From positions 3,782,001-3,846,000 of the forward strand of contig NZ_JBHWAB010000001.1 of assembly GCF_042688525.2 (NCBI RefSeq): a stretch of 64,000 nucleotides of DNA, written 5' to 3'. Position numbers and translations under genes: made by a program. Shown here in pieces: positions 36,720 through 46,264 of the stretch; positions within the stretch are counted from its first letter, which is position 1; each line of letters opens with the position of its first letter. The notes below the pieces were generated by a model. That model did not search any database, was not told the origin of the DNA, and saw only the letters and a program-made list of their open reading frames with translations. Source of the DNA: Haloimpatiens sp042688525 (GTDB lineage Bacteria > Bacillota > Clostridia > Clostridiales > Clostridiaceae).

Positions 36720-38096
36720 TTAAGTTAATTGATTAGTATAACAGCAGTTTTCTTCTTCATTTAAATGTTTATGAATTTTCACTGCAAGTATAGCTGTAAC
36801 TATTATAGTACAAAAATCTGCAATAGTTTGACTAAATATTACACCATTTAATTCAAATAATTTAGGTAGTATTAAAATGGAAGGTATAAGAAAAATCCCT
36901 TGCCTTGAAATTGATAATAAAAGAGCTTCCTTGCCCTTACCCAATGATTGAAACAATGAAGCATATACTTGTTGAAAACCAAACAATGGGAAAAATAACG
37001 TTACAGCTCTAAGTGTTTTCGCTCCTATTTTTATTACTTCTGGATCTTTACTAAAAACACAAACTATATTTTTAGCAAAAAACATAAATACTAACGTCAT
37101 CAATATAGAAAACACTGTAGTCCATTTTAAAGATACTTTTATTGCTTCTTTTAGTCTTTTATATTGTTTAGCACCATAATTATATCCCGCTACTGGTTGG
37201 AATCCTTGATTATATCCAAATATTACAAATAATCCTATAGAAAGTATTCTAAACGTAATTCCCATTGATGCTACCGCAGCATCACCATAAGGTTTAGATG
37301 CTATATTTATCAATCCCATAGATAAACTTGCAAGTGCCTGCCTAGCAAAAGTAGCCATACCTATCTTCATTATCTCATTATATATTTGTTTTGATGGTGC
37401 AAAATATTTTAAAGATATCTTTATATAGCTCTTTTTAGCAATAAAATAATATATTAAATATACTGAGGATATACTTTGAGCTAATACAGTAGCTAAAGCA
37501 GCTCCTTTGATTCCCATTCCTAAACTAAACATAAAAATAGGATCTAAAGCAATATTAATTCCTGCTCCTAAACTTATAGCAACCATGCTATATTTAGCAT
37601 TGCCTTCTGCTCTAATCATATTATTTAAAGTCATATTCATTACTGTAAAAACAGAACCTAATACTAATATTCTTGAATAATCTTTTGCAAAGGGCATTAT
37701 AGTATCTGTTGCTCCAAATATTTTTAATATAGGTTCAAGAAATATAAGCCCTACTATTGTAAACAAAACTCCACAACCTAAACTTGTAAAAAATGTTGTT
37801 GAAGTTGTTTTATCAGCCATTTCCTTATTATTTTCTCCTAACAATCTGGATATATATGATCCAGCTCCTACCCCAAACATTTGACCAAATGCACCTATTA
37901 TCATAAAAATAGGAAATGCTATAGAAATAGCTCCAATGGCACTAGTGTTATTTAACATTCCAACAAACATAGTATCTACTAAATTATAAACTGCATTGAC
38001 TAACATTGCTACAATAGCTGGTATAGCAAGTTTTATTAATACTTTTGGTATTTTCTCTTCTCCTAACATTTTAGCCCTTTTATCTGTATCTTTCAT
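36720..38096 (-). CDS. MATE-family efflux transporter
   Basis: Membrane exporter of the DinF/NorM type with twelve hydrophobic segments in 458 residues (IPAIVAMLVNAVYNLVDTMFVGML near the start; repeated pattern in the second half, FGYNQGFQPVAGYNYGA). I place the start at 38096, where AGGAGGGGTTTGG precedes the ATG; the frame opens ten codons earlier. It lies 66 bases after a TetR-type gene in the same direction, so it is probably an inducible drug or metabolite pump under that repressor. Confidence 0.93.
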   Translation of the reverse strand: MKDTDKRAKMLGEEKIPKVLIKLAIPAIVAMLVNAVYNLVDTMFVGMLNNTSAIGAISIAFPIFMIIGAFGQMFGVGAGSYISRLLGENNKEMADKTTSTTFFTSLGCGVLFTIVGLIFLEPILKIFGATDTIMPFAKDYSRILVLGSVFTVMNMTLNNMIRAEGNAKYSMVAISLGAGINIALDPIFMFSLGMGIKGAALATVLAQSISSVYLIYYFIAKKSYIKISLKYFAPSKQIYNEIMKIGMATFARQALASLSMGLINIASKPYGDAAVASMGITFRILSIGLFVIFGYNQGFQPVAGYNYGAKQYKRLKEAIKVSLKWTTVFSILMTLVFMFFAKNIVCVFSKDPEVIKIGAKTLRAVTLFFPLFGFQQVYASLFQSLGKGKEALLLSISRQGIFLIPSILILPKLFELNGVIFSQTIADFCTIIVTAILAVKIHKHLNEEENCCYTNQLT

Positions 38097-38162
38097 CCAA
38101 ACCCCTCCTAAAATTCTATCTTTCAAACTAAAAATATCTATACTTAATCTGTCATTTATTAT

Positions 38163-38729
38163 TTATATAAAGAGTATTTGTATGAATTTATTTATGAATT
38201 CAATATTTTGTTCCTTTTCATTTGGATATTCTTGTATCATTAAAGAAATCATTAATATTATACTTGCTGATATTCTATCTTTTATTTCTTTTTCTACTTT
38301 TATTTCTTCTTCCTTCTCTATTTCTTTTAATATTCTACTCATTCTTTCTAGTAAAGTATTTTTAAGAACTATAATCTCTTCTTTTCCTTCTTTCTTAAAT
38401 ATATCTGATTTAGTTAATGCACGACCTAATCCTTTTCTTTCTTGTATATCATCATACAATATGTTAATAAACTTTTGTGCTTTTTCTTTTGCCTTGATAT
38501 CTTCTTTAATCATATTATCCATTTTGTCAAAAGTATTTTTCCAACTTTTTTGAAAAACTCTAATAAAAAGTTGATTTTTATTAGGATAATAATTATACAA
38601 TGTTCCAACTGCTATACCTACTTTTTTTGCTATCATTTTCATATCAACATTTGTATACCCATATTCTCCAAACAAATCTAAAGCCGCATTAAATATATTC
38701 TTTTCTAAATCTTTTATAATTTTGGGCAT
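38163..38729 (-). CDS. TetR-family repressor
   Basis: Repressor of 188 residues from the ATG at 38729 (AAGGAGTG upstream; the frame extends 27 codons further through the promoter and operator, which rules out the longer form). The helix-turn-helix is AALDLFGEYGYTNVDMKMIAKKVGIAVGTLYNYYPNKNQLF (about 11-52). The C-terminal ligand domain is not assignable. It should repress itself and the MATE gene behind it. Confidence 0.92.
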   Translation of the reverse strand: MPKIIKDLEKNIFNAALDLFGEYGYTNVDMKMIAKKVGIAVGTLYNYYPNKNQLFIRVFQKSWKNTFDKMDNMIKEDIKAKEKAQKFINILYDDIQERKGLGRALTKSDIFKKEGKEEIIVLKNTLLERMSRILKEIEKEEEIKVEKEIKDRISASIILMISLMIQEYPNEKEQNIEFINKFIQILFI

Positions 38730-38745
38730 TATTTTCACTCCTTTT

Positions 38746-38810
38746 ATGAATTGTGATTCATTTATTATGAATATGAATTCATTATAGATCATGCTATTAT
38801 TATATGTCAA
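38746..38810 (-). promoter_or_regulatory. TetR promoter with two tandem operators
   Basis: TTGACA (38810-38805), 18-base spacer, TATAAT (38786-38781). Directly downstream are two copies of ATGAAT-N4-ATTCAT (38782-38767 and 38761-38746), both perfect dyads with centres 21 bases apart, about two helical turns. The layout is that of an autorepressed TetR promoter. Confidence 0.9.
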
Positions 38811-38842
38811 TGATTTTAATAATTCTTTTACTTTTTCTTAAC

Positions 38843-38880
38843 AAAAAACTTTCAGCACTTATAACTAAGCACTGAAAGTT
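38843..38880 (-). terminator. Intrinsic terminator at the end of the MoxR/vWA operon
   Basis: A 15-bp stem (AACTTTCAG arms, 38880-38847) followed by T-run on the minus strand. It stands just past the chemotaxis-receptor remnant and probably was that gene's terminator, now ending the whole operon. Confidence 0.85.
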
Positions 38881-38900
38881 TAATATATATTTACATTTGC

Positions 38901-39060
38901 TTACTCTATGGTAAATTTATCAACTTCCATCAACAATTTATCTGATAATTCATTAAGAGTATCTGAATTAGATGTCAATTCTTCAATAGTAGCTAATATT
39001 TCTTCTGCTACTACTGCAAATCCCTTTCCTGCCTCTCCTTCTCTAACTTTCAAAAATTGG
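38901..39060 (-). pseudogene. Remnant of a methyl-accepting chemotaxis protein
   Basis: The translated fragment reads EGEAGKGFAVVAEEI directly joined to LATIEELTSNSDTLNELSDKL and ends VDKFTIE. In the intact receptor at 56308-58374 the matching pieces are separated by roughly 110 residues; both flanks share the residues EEI. So the fragment has an internal deletion and has lost everything before the signalling tip. It lies right behind the vWA gene stop and has no start codon or ribosome site of its own. Confidence 0.85.
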
Positions 39061-39072
39061 ATTATTATATAA

Positions 39073-40872
39073 CTAGTGTGTTCTTATATAATATATCCAT
39101 TCGATTATTAGCAAAACCAATGCTAATATAATCAATATAGGTTGTAAACTCACCCCGTACTTTTTAATAATACTCATACTTTTAATATTACTTACAGATT
39201 TGATTTTTTTATTAATATTTGATTCTTTATCTGAAGGGAAATTAACTGCAAACATACTTTCAAAGGTTTTATTATCAGTTTTTTGAACTAATTTATAAAC
39301 ACCTGGTTTTATGGTATTTTCAAATGGTTTTACTGGCTGCTTACATTCTATATTTTGTTTTGAATTCCAAGGAGTTTCTACATATATATTTTTAGCATCT
39401 AAAATAGAATTTATTTTTACTTCGTCACCGCATAAATATGAAGTTTTGTCACTGAAATTTGAACCTACAAAATACTCCATTAAATTATTCATAAATATAG
39501 GAAATTCTGATGTTAAAGGAAAATCACTATTGTGAAGATCAAAACCTATTACCCCTATTTTTCTACCATTATATTTTCCAACAAAAGCAGCATTTTTTTT
39601 ATCTACTTTAAATATAGTTCTTCCCCAATAAGGAATCTCAATATCTTTTAATTTTGATACAACAAAATGAACATTATCAATATATTTTGTAATAGAACTA
39701 TTTTCTGCTTTACCTTCTCCACCTTTAACTTCACCTTTAACTTTTAATATATTTAATTTTTCTGATGGATTTATAAAAATCACATCTCCATTGTTAGGTA
39801 ACTCCTTAGGTGTTTGTCCATCATATATATATAAATCGTATTTACCTTTTAAATTATCTTTTGAATTCGTCTTATAAAGTTCTACATTTTTTATTGGCGT
39901 AAGTGCTTTCTCAATAAATATATTTTTTTTAGAAATCAAAATAACTTTTTTCGATTTAGGTTGCTTCACTACATCATAAATTATATTATCTTTATCTAAT
40001 CCATCTTTTTCTGTTAGCTCTGCATAAATATATTCTGAATTTAAAGGAGCATTTTGAAAATATACTGTTTTTGTAGTATTTGGTAATATATTTATATCTT
40101 TAACATCTATTAATTTTTTTTCTCCATATAATGCTATCTCTCTTTTAACCTTTTCATTACTCCTATTACTAATCCTGACCATTACATCTAAACCATTTTT
40201 TCCTACGTTATGAGATATATAATCAAGGCTTATATTTGCTTTATTTGAAGCTAAGCTTACCACTTCTCCATTAATATCCTTTAAATGTACTTGCATATCT
40301 GTATAAAAATAAGCACTATAATCTTTATATTGTTTTGCCATAGATTTTACTAATGATATACTCTCATTTATATCTCCATAAGAATTTGAAGGTACTATAT
40401 TATTTATTTTGCTCATAGCCTGATTTTTACTTGTCGTGCCGTTTACTTCAACTTTTGAAAATCTAGATGAAGAAATTATACTAATCTTACTTTGAGGGGG
40501 TAATGATTTTACAAGTTTAATAGCCTTTTCTTTTGCTGTACTTATTCTTATTTTATTATCGTAAAGTGCATTCATACTACCACTATTATCTATAACTATA
40601 ATTACACTTTTTTTGCTCTTACCTTTAAAATTTATAAATGGATTAGCTGCACCAAAAACTAATAGTAAAATTAAAAGAAGTTGAAGAAGTAAAAGTAAAT
40701 TCTTTTTCAACTTCTGCCATGGAGTATTAACCTCTATATCTTTTAGTACAGCATCCCATAAATATGTACTTGATATCTCTTTTTCTTCAAATTTTTGCTT
40801 CAATAAATACATCAATATTACAATTGGTATAAAGATTAAGAGCCATAAAAAAGCTGGTGAATTTAAAGCCAT
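39073..40872 (-). CDS. von Willebrand factor A domain membrane protein (BatA-like)
   Basis: Membrane protein of 599 residues from the ATG at 40872 (AAGGTGGGATATT upstream; the frame opens 8 codons earlier). Two N-terminal helices (LWLLIFIPIVILMYLL and NLLLLLQLLLILLLVFGAA) precede a vWA domain with the metal-binding DNSGSM motif near residue 90. A long extracytoplasmic part follows and the protein ends in a helix (LQPILIILALVLLIIEWIYYI). It is the last intact gene of the MoxR-DUF58-vWA set. In other bacteria such sets are linked to envelope stress or aerotolerance; the role here is unknown. Confidence 0.88.
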   Translation of the reverse strand: MALNSPAFLWLLIFIPIVILMYLLKQKFEEKEISSTYLWDAVLKDIEVNTPWQKLKKNLLLLLQLLLILLLVFGAANPFINFKGKSKKSVIIVIDNSGSMNALYDNKIRISTAKEKAIKLVKSLPPQSKISIISSSRFSKVEVNGTTSKNQAMSKINNIVPSNSYGDINESISLVKSMAKQYKDYSAYFYTDMQVHLKDINGEVVSLASNKANISLDYISHNVGKNGLDVMVRISNRSNEKVKREIALYGEKKLIDVKDINILPNTTKTVYFQNAPLNSEYIYAELTEKDGLDKDNIIYDVVKQPKSKKVILISKKNIFIEKALTPIKNVELYKTNSKDNLKGKYDLYIYDGQTPKELPNNGDVIFINPSEKLNILKVKGEVKGGEGKAENSSITKYIDNVHFVVSKLKDIEIPYWGRTIFKVDKKNAAFVGKYNGRKIGVIGFDLHNSDFPLTSEFPIFMNNLMEYFVGSNFSDKTSYLCGDEVKINSILDAKNIYVETPWNSKQNIECKQPVKPFENTIKPGVYKLVQKTDNKTFESMFAVNFPSDKESNINKKIKSVSNIKSMSIIKKYGVSLQPILIILALVLLIIEWIYYIRTH

Positions 40873-40911
40873 AATATCCCACCTTTTTATATACAATTAA
40901 ACTTTTACGAT

Positions 40912-41796
40912 TTAAGATTTTCCATACACTATGCCTTTTTGTGCTAATTCTTCAAAAATTATTTTTTCTATAGGAAGTGAACTATTAATTAATACATATT
41001 GTCCTCCTGATTTTTTACAAACCTCATTCAATTTAGACGTAAATTGTTTTAACTGCTTTTCATATGCTTTCAAAATACTCGATGTAACTGCTATGTCTCT
41101 AATTTCTTTAGTTTCACTATCCATAAGGCGTACTTGTCCTTCTAATTTTGGATTTAATTCTTGTTCATTTAGTACATGTATAAATATAATTTGTTGTTTT
41201 TTATACAACAGATATTTAACTGCATCTTCTATACCATCTTTCATAAAAAAATCAGATATAATTATTGATAATCCTTTTGATAAAAATTTTTTTCTTTTTA
41301 TACATGAATTTATATTTGTACTGCCGTTAAATTCAATATCTTGAAGATAATTTATACATCTATCAAACATATTTTTACCTACTACTGATTTAGATGATTT
41401 GAGAATCTCCCCACTCATTGAATTTATACATACTCTATCTAAATTATTAAGCAATAAAAATGTCATTACTGCTGCTATTTTTAATGCTGTTTCACTTTTT
41501 TTTATTTGTCCAAAATCCATGGATTTACTAGTATCAATAAATATATTTACAATAGCCTCTCTTTCTTCCATGAAAAGTTTTATAAAAAATTTATTGAACC
41601 TGCCATAAGCATTCCAATCTATTTTTCTAAAATCATCTCCCATACAATACTCTCTGTAATCAGAAAATTCTACAGAACTTCCTTTTGCTTTCGACTTTCT
41701 AACTCCAGAGGCACCTTCACTTACTGGCATTCTTATTGTTAATGCTATATTTTCAAGTTTCTTCAAAAAATCACTATCAAATATCTTATTAGGCAT
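40912..41796 (-). CDS. DUF58 protein
   Basis: Soluble protein of 294 residues of the family always found beside MoxR ATPases. The DUF58 signature is SVEFSDYREYCMGDDFRKIDWNAYGR (residues about 37-62), followed by a vWA-like fold with VNIFIDTSKSMDFG. The start at 41796 has GGGTGATG. Order MoxR, DUF58, vWA with short gaps indicates one complex; the substrate is unknown. Confidence 0.9.
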   Translation of the reverse strand: MPNKIFDSDFLKKLENIALTIRMPVSEGASGVRKSKAKGSSVEFSDYREYCMGDDFRKIDWNAYGRFNKFFIKLFMEEREAIVNIFIDTSKSMDFGQIKKSETALKIAAVMTFLLLNNLDRVCINSMSGEILKSSKSVVGKNMFDRCINYLQDIEFNGSTNINSCIKRKKFLSKGLSIIISDFFMKDGIEDAVKYLLYKKQQIIFIHVLNEQELNPKLEGQVRLMDSETKEIRDIAVTSSILKAYEKQLKQFTSKLNEVCKKSGGQYVLINSSLPIEKIIFEELAQKGIVYGKS

Positions 41797-41829
41797 TTAC
41801 ATCACCCTTTTCAACTTTAATAAAAATTA

Positions 41830-42807
41830 CTACTGGAGACTTTCAAGTATTTCTGTAATGATTTTATCTGTTGTTATTTTGTCAGCAATAGCATCAAAAT
41901 TCAAAAAAAATCTATGCCTTAAAGCTGGATATGCAACATATTTTATATCATCAAAAGATACATTATACCTACCCTGAATAAATGCTCTTACTCTAGCTGT
42001 AGAAATTATAGCCTGTGCAGCTCTTGGACTTGCTCCAAATCTTATATATTTCTTAGATATTTCTGGTGAATCCTCATTTTCTGGATGTGTTGCAAGCACT
42101 GCTTTAAGAGCATATTGTTTAACTGGTTTAGCTATTGGTATTTCTTTTATTATTTCTCTTATTCTAAGTATTTCATTACCATCTATAATCTTATTTAATT
42201 CTATATTTTTATTTGTAACTGTCACATCTATTATGCCCTCTAATTCTTCTAACGTGGGAAAATTAACATTAAGCTTAAATAAAAATCTATCTAACTGAGC
42301 TTCTGGCAATGGGTATGTTCCTTCCATCTCAATGGGATTTTCTGTTGCAAGAACCATAAAAGGCTGTGGAAGTTTATAAGTATTTCTTCCTACTGTAACT
42401 GTCATTTCTTGCATTGCTTCAAGCAATGCTGATTGAGTTTTTGGTGTTGCTCTGTTTATTTCATCTGCGAGAACAAGATTAGCAAAGACTGGACCTTTTT
42501 GATATTCAAATCTACCTTTCTCATTATCTTTAACTATTATATTTGTTCCAACTACATCTGCTGGCATTAAATCTGGTGTAAACTGTATTCTTGAAAAAGA
42601 TAAATCCATTACTTTTGCCATAGTTTTTACTAATTGAGTTTTTCCAAGACCAGGCACACCTTCAAGAAGTATATTTCCCCCTGACAGTATTCCTATTATG
42701 ACTTGATTTATTACATCTTTTTGTCCAATAATAGCCTTTCCTACTTCATCTTGAACTTCTTTTATTTTATCCACAATTTCCTTTACTTGACTCTCATTTA
42801 TATCCAC
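41830..42807 (-). CDS. MoxR-family AAA ATPase
   Basis: Chaperone-like ATPase of 325 residues. Walker A is EGVPGLGKTQLVK (about 54-66), Walker B LVLADEINRATPKTQSALLEAMQE, sensor 1 ATENPIEMEGTYPLPEAQLDRF, and the C-terminal lid ends in KYIRFGASPRAAQAI. The start is a GTG at 42807 with AGGAGGATTATTT. It presumably acts on the DUF58 and vWA proteins encoded just downstream. Confidence 0.93.
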   Translation of the reverse strand: MDINESQVKEIVDKIKEVQDEVGKAIIGQKDVINQVIIGILSGGNILLEGVPGLGKTQLVKTMAKVMDLSFSRIQFTPDLMPADVVGTNIIVKDNEKGRFEYQKGPVFANLVLADEINRATPKTQSALLEAMQEMTVTVGRNTYKLPQPFMVLATENPIEMEGTYPLPEAQLDRFLFKLNVNFPTLEELEGIIDVTVTNKNIELNKIIDGNEILRIREIIKEIPIAKPVKQYALKAVLATHPENEDSPEISKKYIRFGASPRAAQAIISTARVRAFIQGRYNVSFDDIKYVAYPALRHRFFLNFDAIADKITTDKIITEILESLQ

Positions 42808-42847
42808 AAATAATCCTCCTAACTATACAAAATAAATCAATACTAAG

Positions 42848-44445
42848 CTATTCCTCTAAAGATGAAAAATAGCTTTTTACTATTTCTTTCATTCCATCAG
42901 GTATATCTGAACGTTTTACATTTTCCATAGCTCTATTCTTATATTCTCCAACAACCTTATTATATGGAACTGAATTTCCTCTCAAAGTAACTCCTTTTTG
43001 AGTTTTAATTTGCTCCATACTTCCATTATTCTTTTTATCACCTGTAATATTAGATTTTTTTCCACTTCCGCCAAGTGTTTTAGAAGTAAATACTTTATCA
43101 TACTGTGAAACATTTATACCATTGTTACCATTCTTCTTTTTTACCATTCCTGTGGAATTTGATAACCCCTTGCTAGAATTCTCAGATCCTTTACTACTTC
43201 CACTACCAGCTCCTGAACCACTTGAGCCACCATTTCCTGAACCACTTGAACTACCACTACTATTGCCACATCCTGCGGCATTACTTTTAGAAGATCATGT
43301 TCCACCTGAACTATTGCTTTTTTGAGAACCACTATCTTGTGATAAATTTTTTAATGAATCTTCTAATGCAGTTTGAACATTGTTTACAGCACCATTAAAA
43401 TCTTCATTTTTCATAAGTGTTGATACATCCTGTGAAACATTACTTAAAGCTGCTGTTATATCTTGTAAATCTCCACTTTCCATACTCTGTGCAAAATTTG
43501 ATATTGCTTTTCCAAGCTGTGGATTATTCTTAATTTGCTTAGCTAGATTCTTATATTCTTGTGATAATTGTTTTTTTTGTTCCTTACTTAAACTTTTTAT
43601 TTTCTTACTAATTTCTTTTGCTGCTTTTTCAAATGCTTTATTATTACCACTTTTTAAAGATTTTCCTAATTCTTTTGTTACATTATTTTTTATAAACATG
43701 TCTGCTACTCTATTTAAGTTATCTTTATTATAATTTTTTTTCACAAACTCTAGCTTTTTATTTGTTTTTTGAATGGACTTATTTATTTCTTCTTGATTTT
43801 TAGAATTTTTTATTTGATTTTGTAACTGAGAAAGCTTATAATTCAACTCTTTTCTTTGCCAATCTTTTAATTTTGTATTTTTTTCAACTTCTTTTTTTAC
43901 TTTTTCTATCTTTTTTATTTGTTCTTTCTTTACTACATTTACATTATGAATTTTTTCTGCTTTATCTTTTAATGGATCAGGAAGAAATACTGTACAACCC
44001 ATCATTATTACCAGCAATGCTGCTATTTTTACATATTTTAAATTTGGCGTTAAAGATATTTTTTTATAATTAATTTTCTTCAACTTATCTAAAGTATCTT
44101 TTTTTGCATAATTGCTAAAGGACTATCATTATTCTTTAACTCCACTGCTGTGACTAATCTTTCTTTGAGTCCTAATGCATCTACCTTTAATGCCGTATAT
44201 ATATTTTGGGGATATTTTATAATGGCATAAACCAATCCTGCCAACATAAAAATTAACGTTATCCATAAAGATTTTGTATAAACTCCATATATAGGTATTA
44301 TCCTTGAAAGTACAACTACAAATATACTTACTGTTATTCCAAAGCTTGCTCCTATCAATAAGAAATTTAATAACTGTACTAAAAAAATACGCCTTCTTCC
44401 TTTATTAACTTCCTCAGATATTTTCTTATCTAATTCTCTCAACAT
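42848..44445 (-). pseudogene. DUF4175-like membrane protein, one frameshift and one in-frame stop
   Basis: Reconstructed length 532 residues. The N-terminus has two helices (QLLNFLLIGASFGITVSIFVV; LWITLIFMLAGLVYAII), then after a -1 shift at A7 (44105-44099) a third helix (IAALLVIMMGCTVFL), a Lys/Glu-rich coiled-coil region (about 150-350) and a Gly/Ser-rich stretch. There an in-frame TGA (43297-43295) interrupts a frame that continues unchanged to 42848 (KGLSNSTGMVKKKNG, ending VKSYFSSLEE). The TGA is one change from GGA, which would fit the Gly/Ser context. A two-lesion gene looks like real decay, though the frameshift alone could be an error. Resemblance to DUF4175 proteins is by architecture only. 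Confidence 0.75.
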
Positions 44446-44471
44446 TCCCCCTCCTTTAGAAAATTATTTTA

Positions 44472-45338
44472 TTACTTTTTTAGTTTTTTTATTTTTTTCA
44501 TAGGATTTAATTTTAAAGCTGATAATACTAGTAGTACTACTGATATTATTAAATCAATTATTATATTAACTATCCAAAAAGGTATTGCTTTCAAACCAGG
44601 ATTATGTATTACTCCAGGAATATTAAGACTATTTCCCTTTCCAAATTGCTCTGCTATAAGTGAAACATATCCTGCCCCTGGATTAAAATACATTAAAGGT
44701 AAACTATTTTTATAAGGCTGTGGATTATATTTATTATTAATTTCTAAATAAAAAACTGTTATTACCAGTGTTCCAAGCATCAAAAAAAGTATTGTTGCAT
44801 ACGTTAATACTGTAGCTGTTGTCGTCTTCTTTATATATGTTGAAAAAAATATCCCTATACTTCCAAAAGTTATTGCTAAAACTATATAATATATAAATAA
44901 TTGACTAATTTCTTTGAAAGATATTCCTCCAAATAAAAGCACTACTGAAAATACTGGTAATGCAGCTATTATTAAAAGTAATATTTGACTTATTGAAGTT
45001 ATAAGTTTTCCAAGTATAATTGATTGTGATGGCAATTTTGTACATAAAATCAAATCTAAAGTTTGCCTTTCTCTTTCTCCAGATATAGAACTAGATGTCA
45101 GTGCTGGTACTATAAATGCTATAAGTAAAAATTGTATTCCTGAAAGTACTGCATATGATTCTATAATCTCACTACTTCTAAAGCTATGTTGATAAGGATC
45201 TAACACAGTATTAAACAAAATAAATACTGCAACAAATGCAAGTATACCTGTATATATAGCTATTAATAAAGGAGCTTTCCAACTTCTCATTCTAACCCTT
45301 ACTTCTTTTGAAAGTATTGGATTTACTTTGATTTTCAT
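44472..45338 (-). CDS. ABC-2 type transporter permease
   Basis: Membrane protein of 288 residues with about six segments, of the GldF/NatB-like class (VNPILSKEVRVRMRSWKAPLLIAIYTGIL at the start; ISGERERQTLDLILCTKLPSQSIILGKLI, the typical cytoplasmic loop). Its start codon overlaps the ATPase stop by one base (TAATG), so the two are translationally coupled. The transported substrate is unknown. Confidence 0.92.
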   Translation of the reverse strand: MKIKVNPILSKEVRVRMRSWKAPLLIAIYTGILAFVAVFILFNTVLDPYQHSFRSSEIIESYAVLSGIQFLLIAFIVPALTSSSISGERERQTLDLILCTKLPSQSIILGKLITSISQILLLIIAALPVFSVVLLFGGISFKEISQLFIYYIVLAITFGSIGIFFSTYIKKTTTATVLTYATILFLMLGTLVITVFYLEINNKYNPQPYKNSLPLMYFNPGAGYVSLIAEQFGKGNSLNIPGVIHNPGLKAIPFWIVNIIIDLIISVVLLVLSALKLNPMKKIKKLKK

Positions 45339-46264
45339 TATTCTTCACTCCTTTCTGTAACTTTCATAAATACATCTTCTAATTTACCATTAGTTTCAGC
45401 AAACGATACTATAGGTATATCTTTATTTACTAAACTTTTTAAGATATTTTTCATATCTTCTTCTCCACCTTTTACATCTATTTCTAAAGTATTAGGTCCT
45501 TCTATTATATTTCTAATACAAGGTATTTCTTTAAGCACTATCACTGCTTCTTTCATTTTACTTAAAACTTTTATTTGTACCACTCTACTACTGTAAACTT
45601 TCATCATTATTTCTTCTACAGTACCACTCATAACTATTTTCCCTTTATCTATTATTCCTATACTTGTACATATTTCAGAAAGCTCTGATAATATATGAGA
45701 ACTTATTATAACTGTTTTTCCCATGTCTTTTAATGTTTTTAAAATTTCCTTCATTTCAAATCTAGCTCTAGGATCCATTCCAGATGCTGGTTCATCCAAT
45801 ATTAGAAGTTTAGGATTGTGAACTAAACTTCTAGCAAGACATAATCTTTGCTTCATTCCTCTAGAAAGAGAGTCCACATAGCTATCCTTTTTATGACTTA
45901 AATCTACAAGTTCTAATAAATCATCACAAACCTTTTTTCTTTCTCTCCCGTTTACATCATATATAGATGCATAAAAATCTAAATACTCATTTACCTTTAA
46001 ATTATCATATACTCCAAAAAAGTCTGGCATGTACCCTATGAATTCCTTAACTTTTCTATTATTTTGAAATGCGTTAATTCCATCTATATAAATATCCCCT
46101 GATGTTTCTCTTAAAAGTCCAGCTGTTATCTTCATAGTTGTAGTTTTCCCAGCTCCATTTGGACCTACAAACCCAAAAATTTCTCCTTCAGGAACATGTA
46201 AGTTTAAATTATCTACTGCAGTAAACTTTCCATATTTTTTACACAAATTTTTAATCTGTAACAT
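45338..46264 (-). CDS. ABC transporter ATP-binding protein
   Basis: ATPase of 308 residues: Walker A GPNGAGKTTTMK (about 35-46), Q-loop region YMPDFFGVYDNL, signature LSRGMKQRL, Walker B LLILDEPASGMDP, switch His in IISSHILSE. The C-terminal 90 residues form the extension seen in export ATPases of the NatA/CcmA type. It overlaps both neighbours by one base, placing the exported protein, ATPase and permease in one unit. Confidence 0.95.
   Translation of the reverse strand: MLQIKNLCKKYGKFTAVDNLNLHVPEGEIFGFVGPNGAGKTTTMKITAGLLRETSGDIYIDGINAFQNNRKVKEFIGYMPDFFGVYDNLKVNEYLDFYASIYDVNGRERKKVCDDLLELVDLSHKKDSYVDSLSRGMKQRLCLARSLVHNPKLLILDEPASGMDPRARFEMKEILKTLKDMGKTVIISSHILSELSEICTSIGIIDKGKIVMSGTVEEIMMKVYSSRVVQIKVLSKMKEAVIVLKEIPCIRNIIEGPNTLEIDVKGGEEDMKNILKSLVNKDIPIVSFAETNGKLEDVFMKVTERSEE

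Noticed and set aside
43295..43297. TGA as a selenocysteine codon
   Set aside because: It lies in a low-complexity Gly/Ser linker without redox motif and no SECIS-like hairpin is seen just downstream.
43141..43332. Frame of 63 Val/Gln-rich codons on the minus strand
   Set aside because: It is an alternative frame of the Gly/Ser-coding stretch of the DUF4175-like gene and has no start signal.
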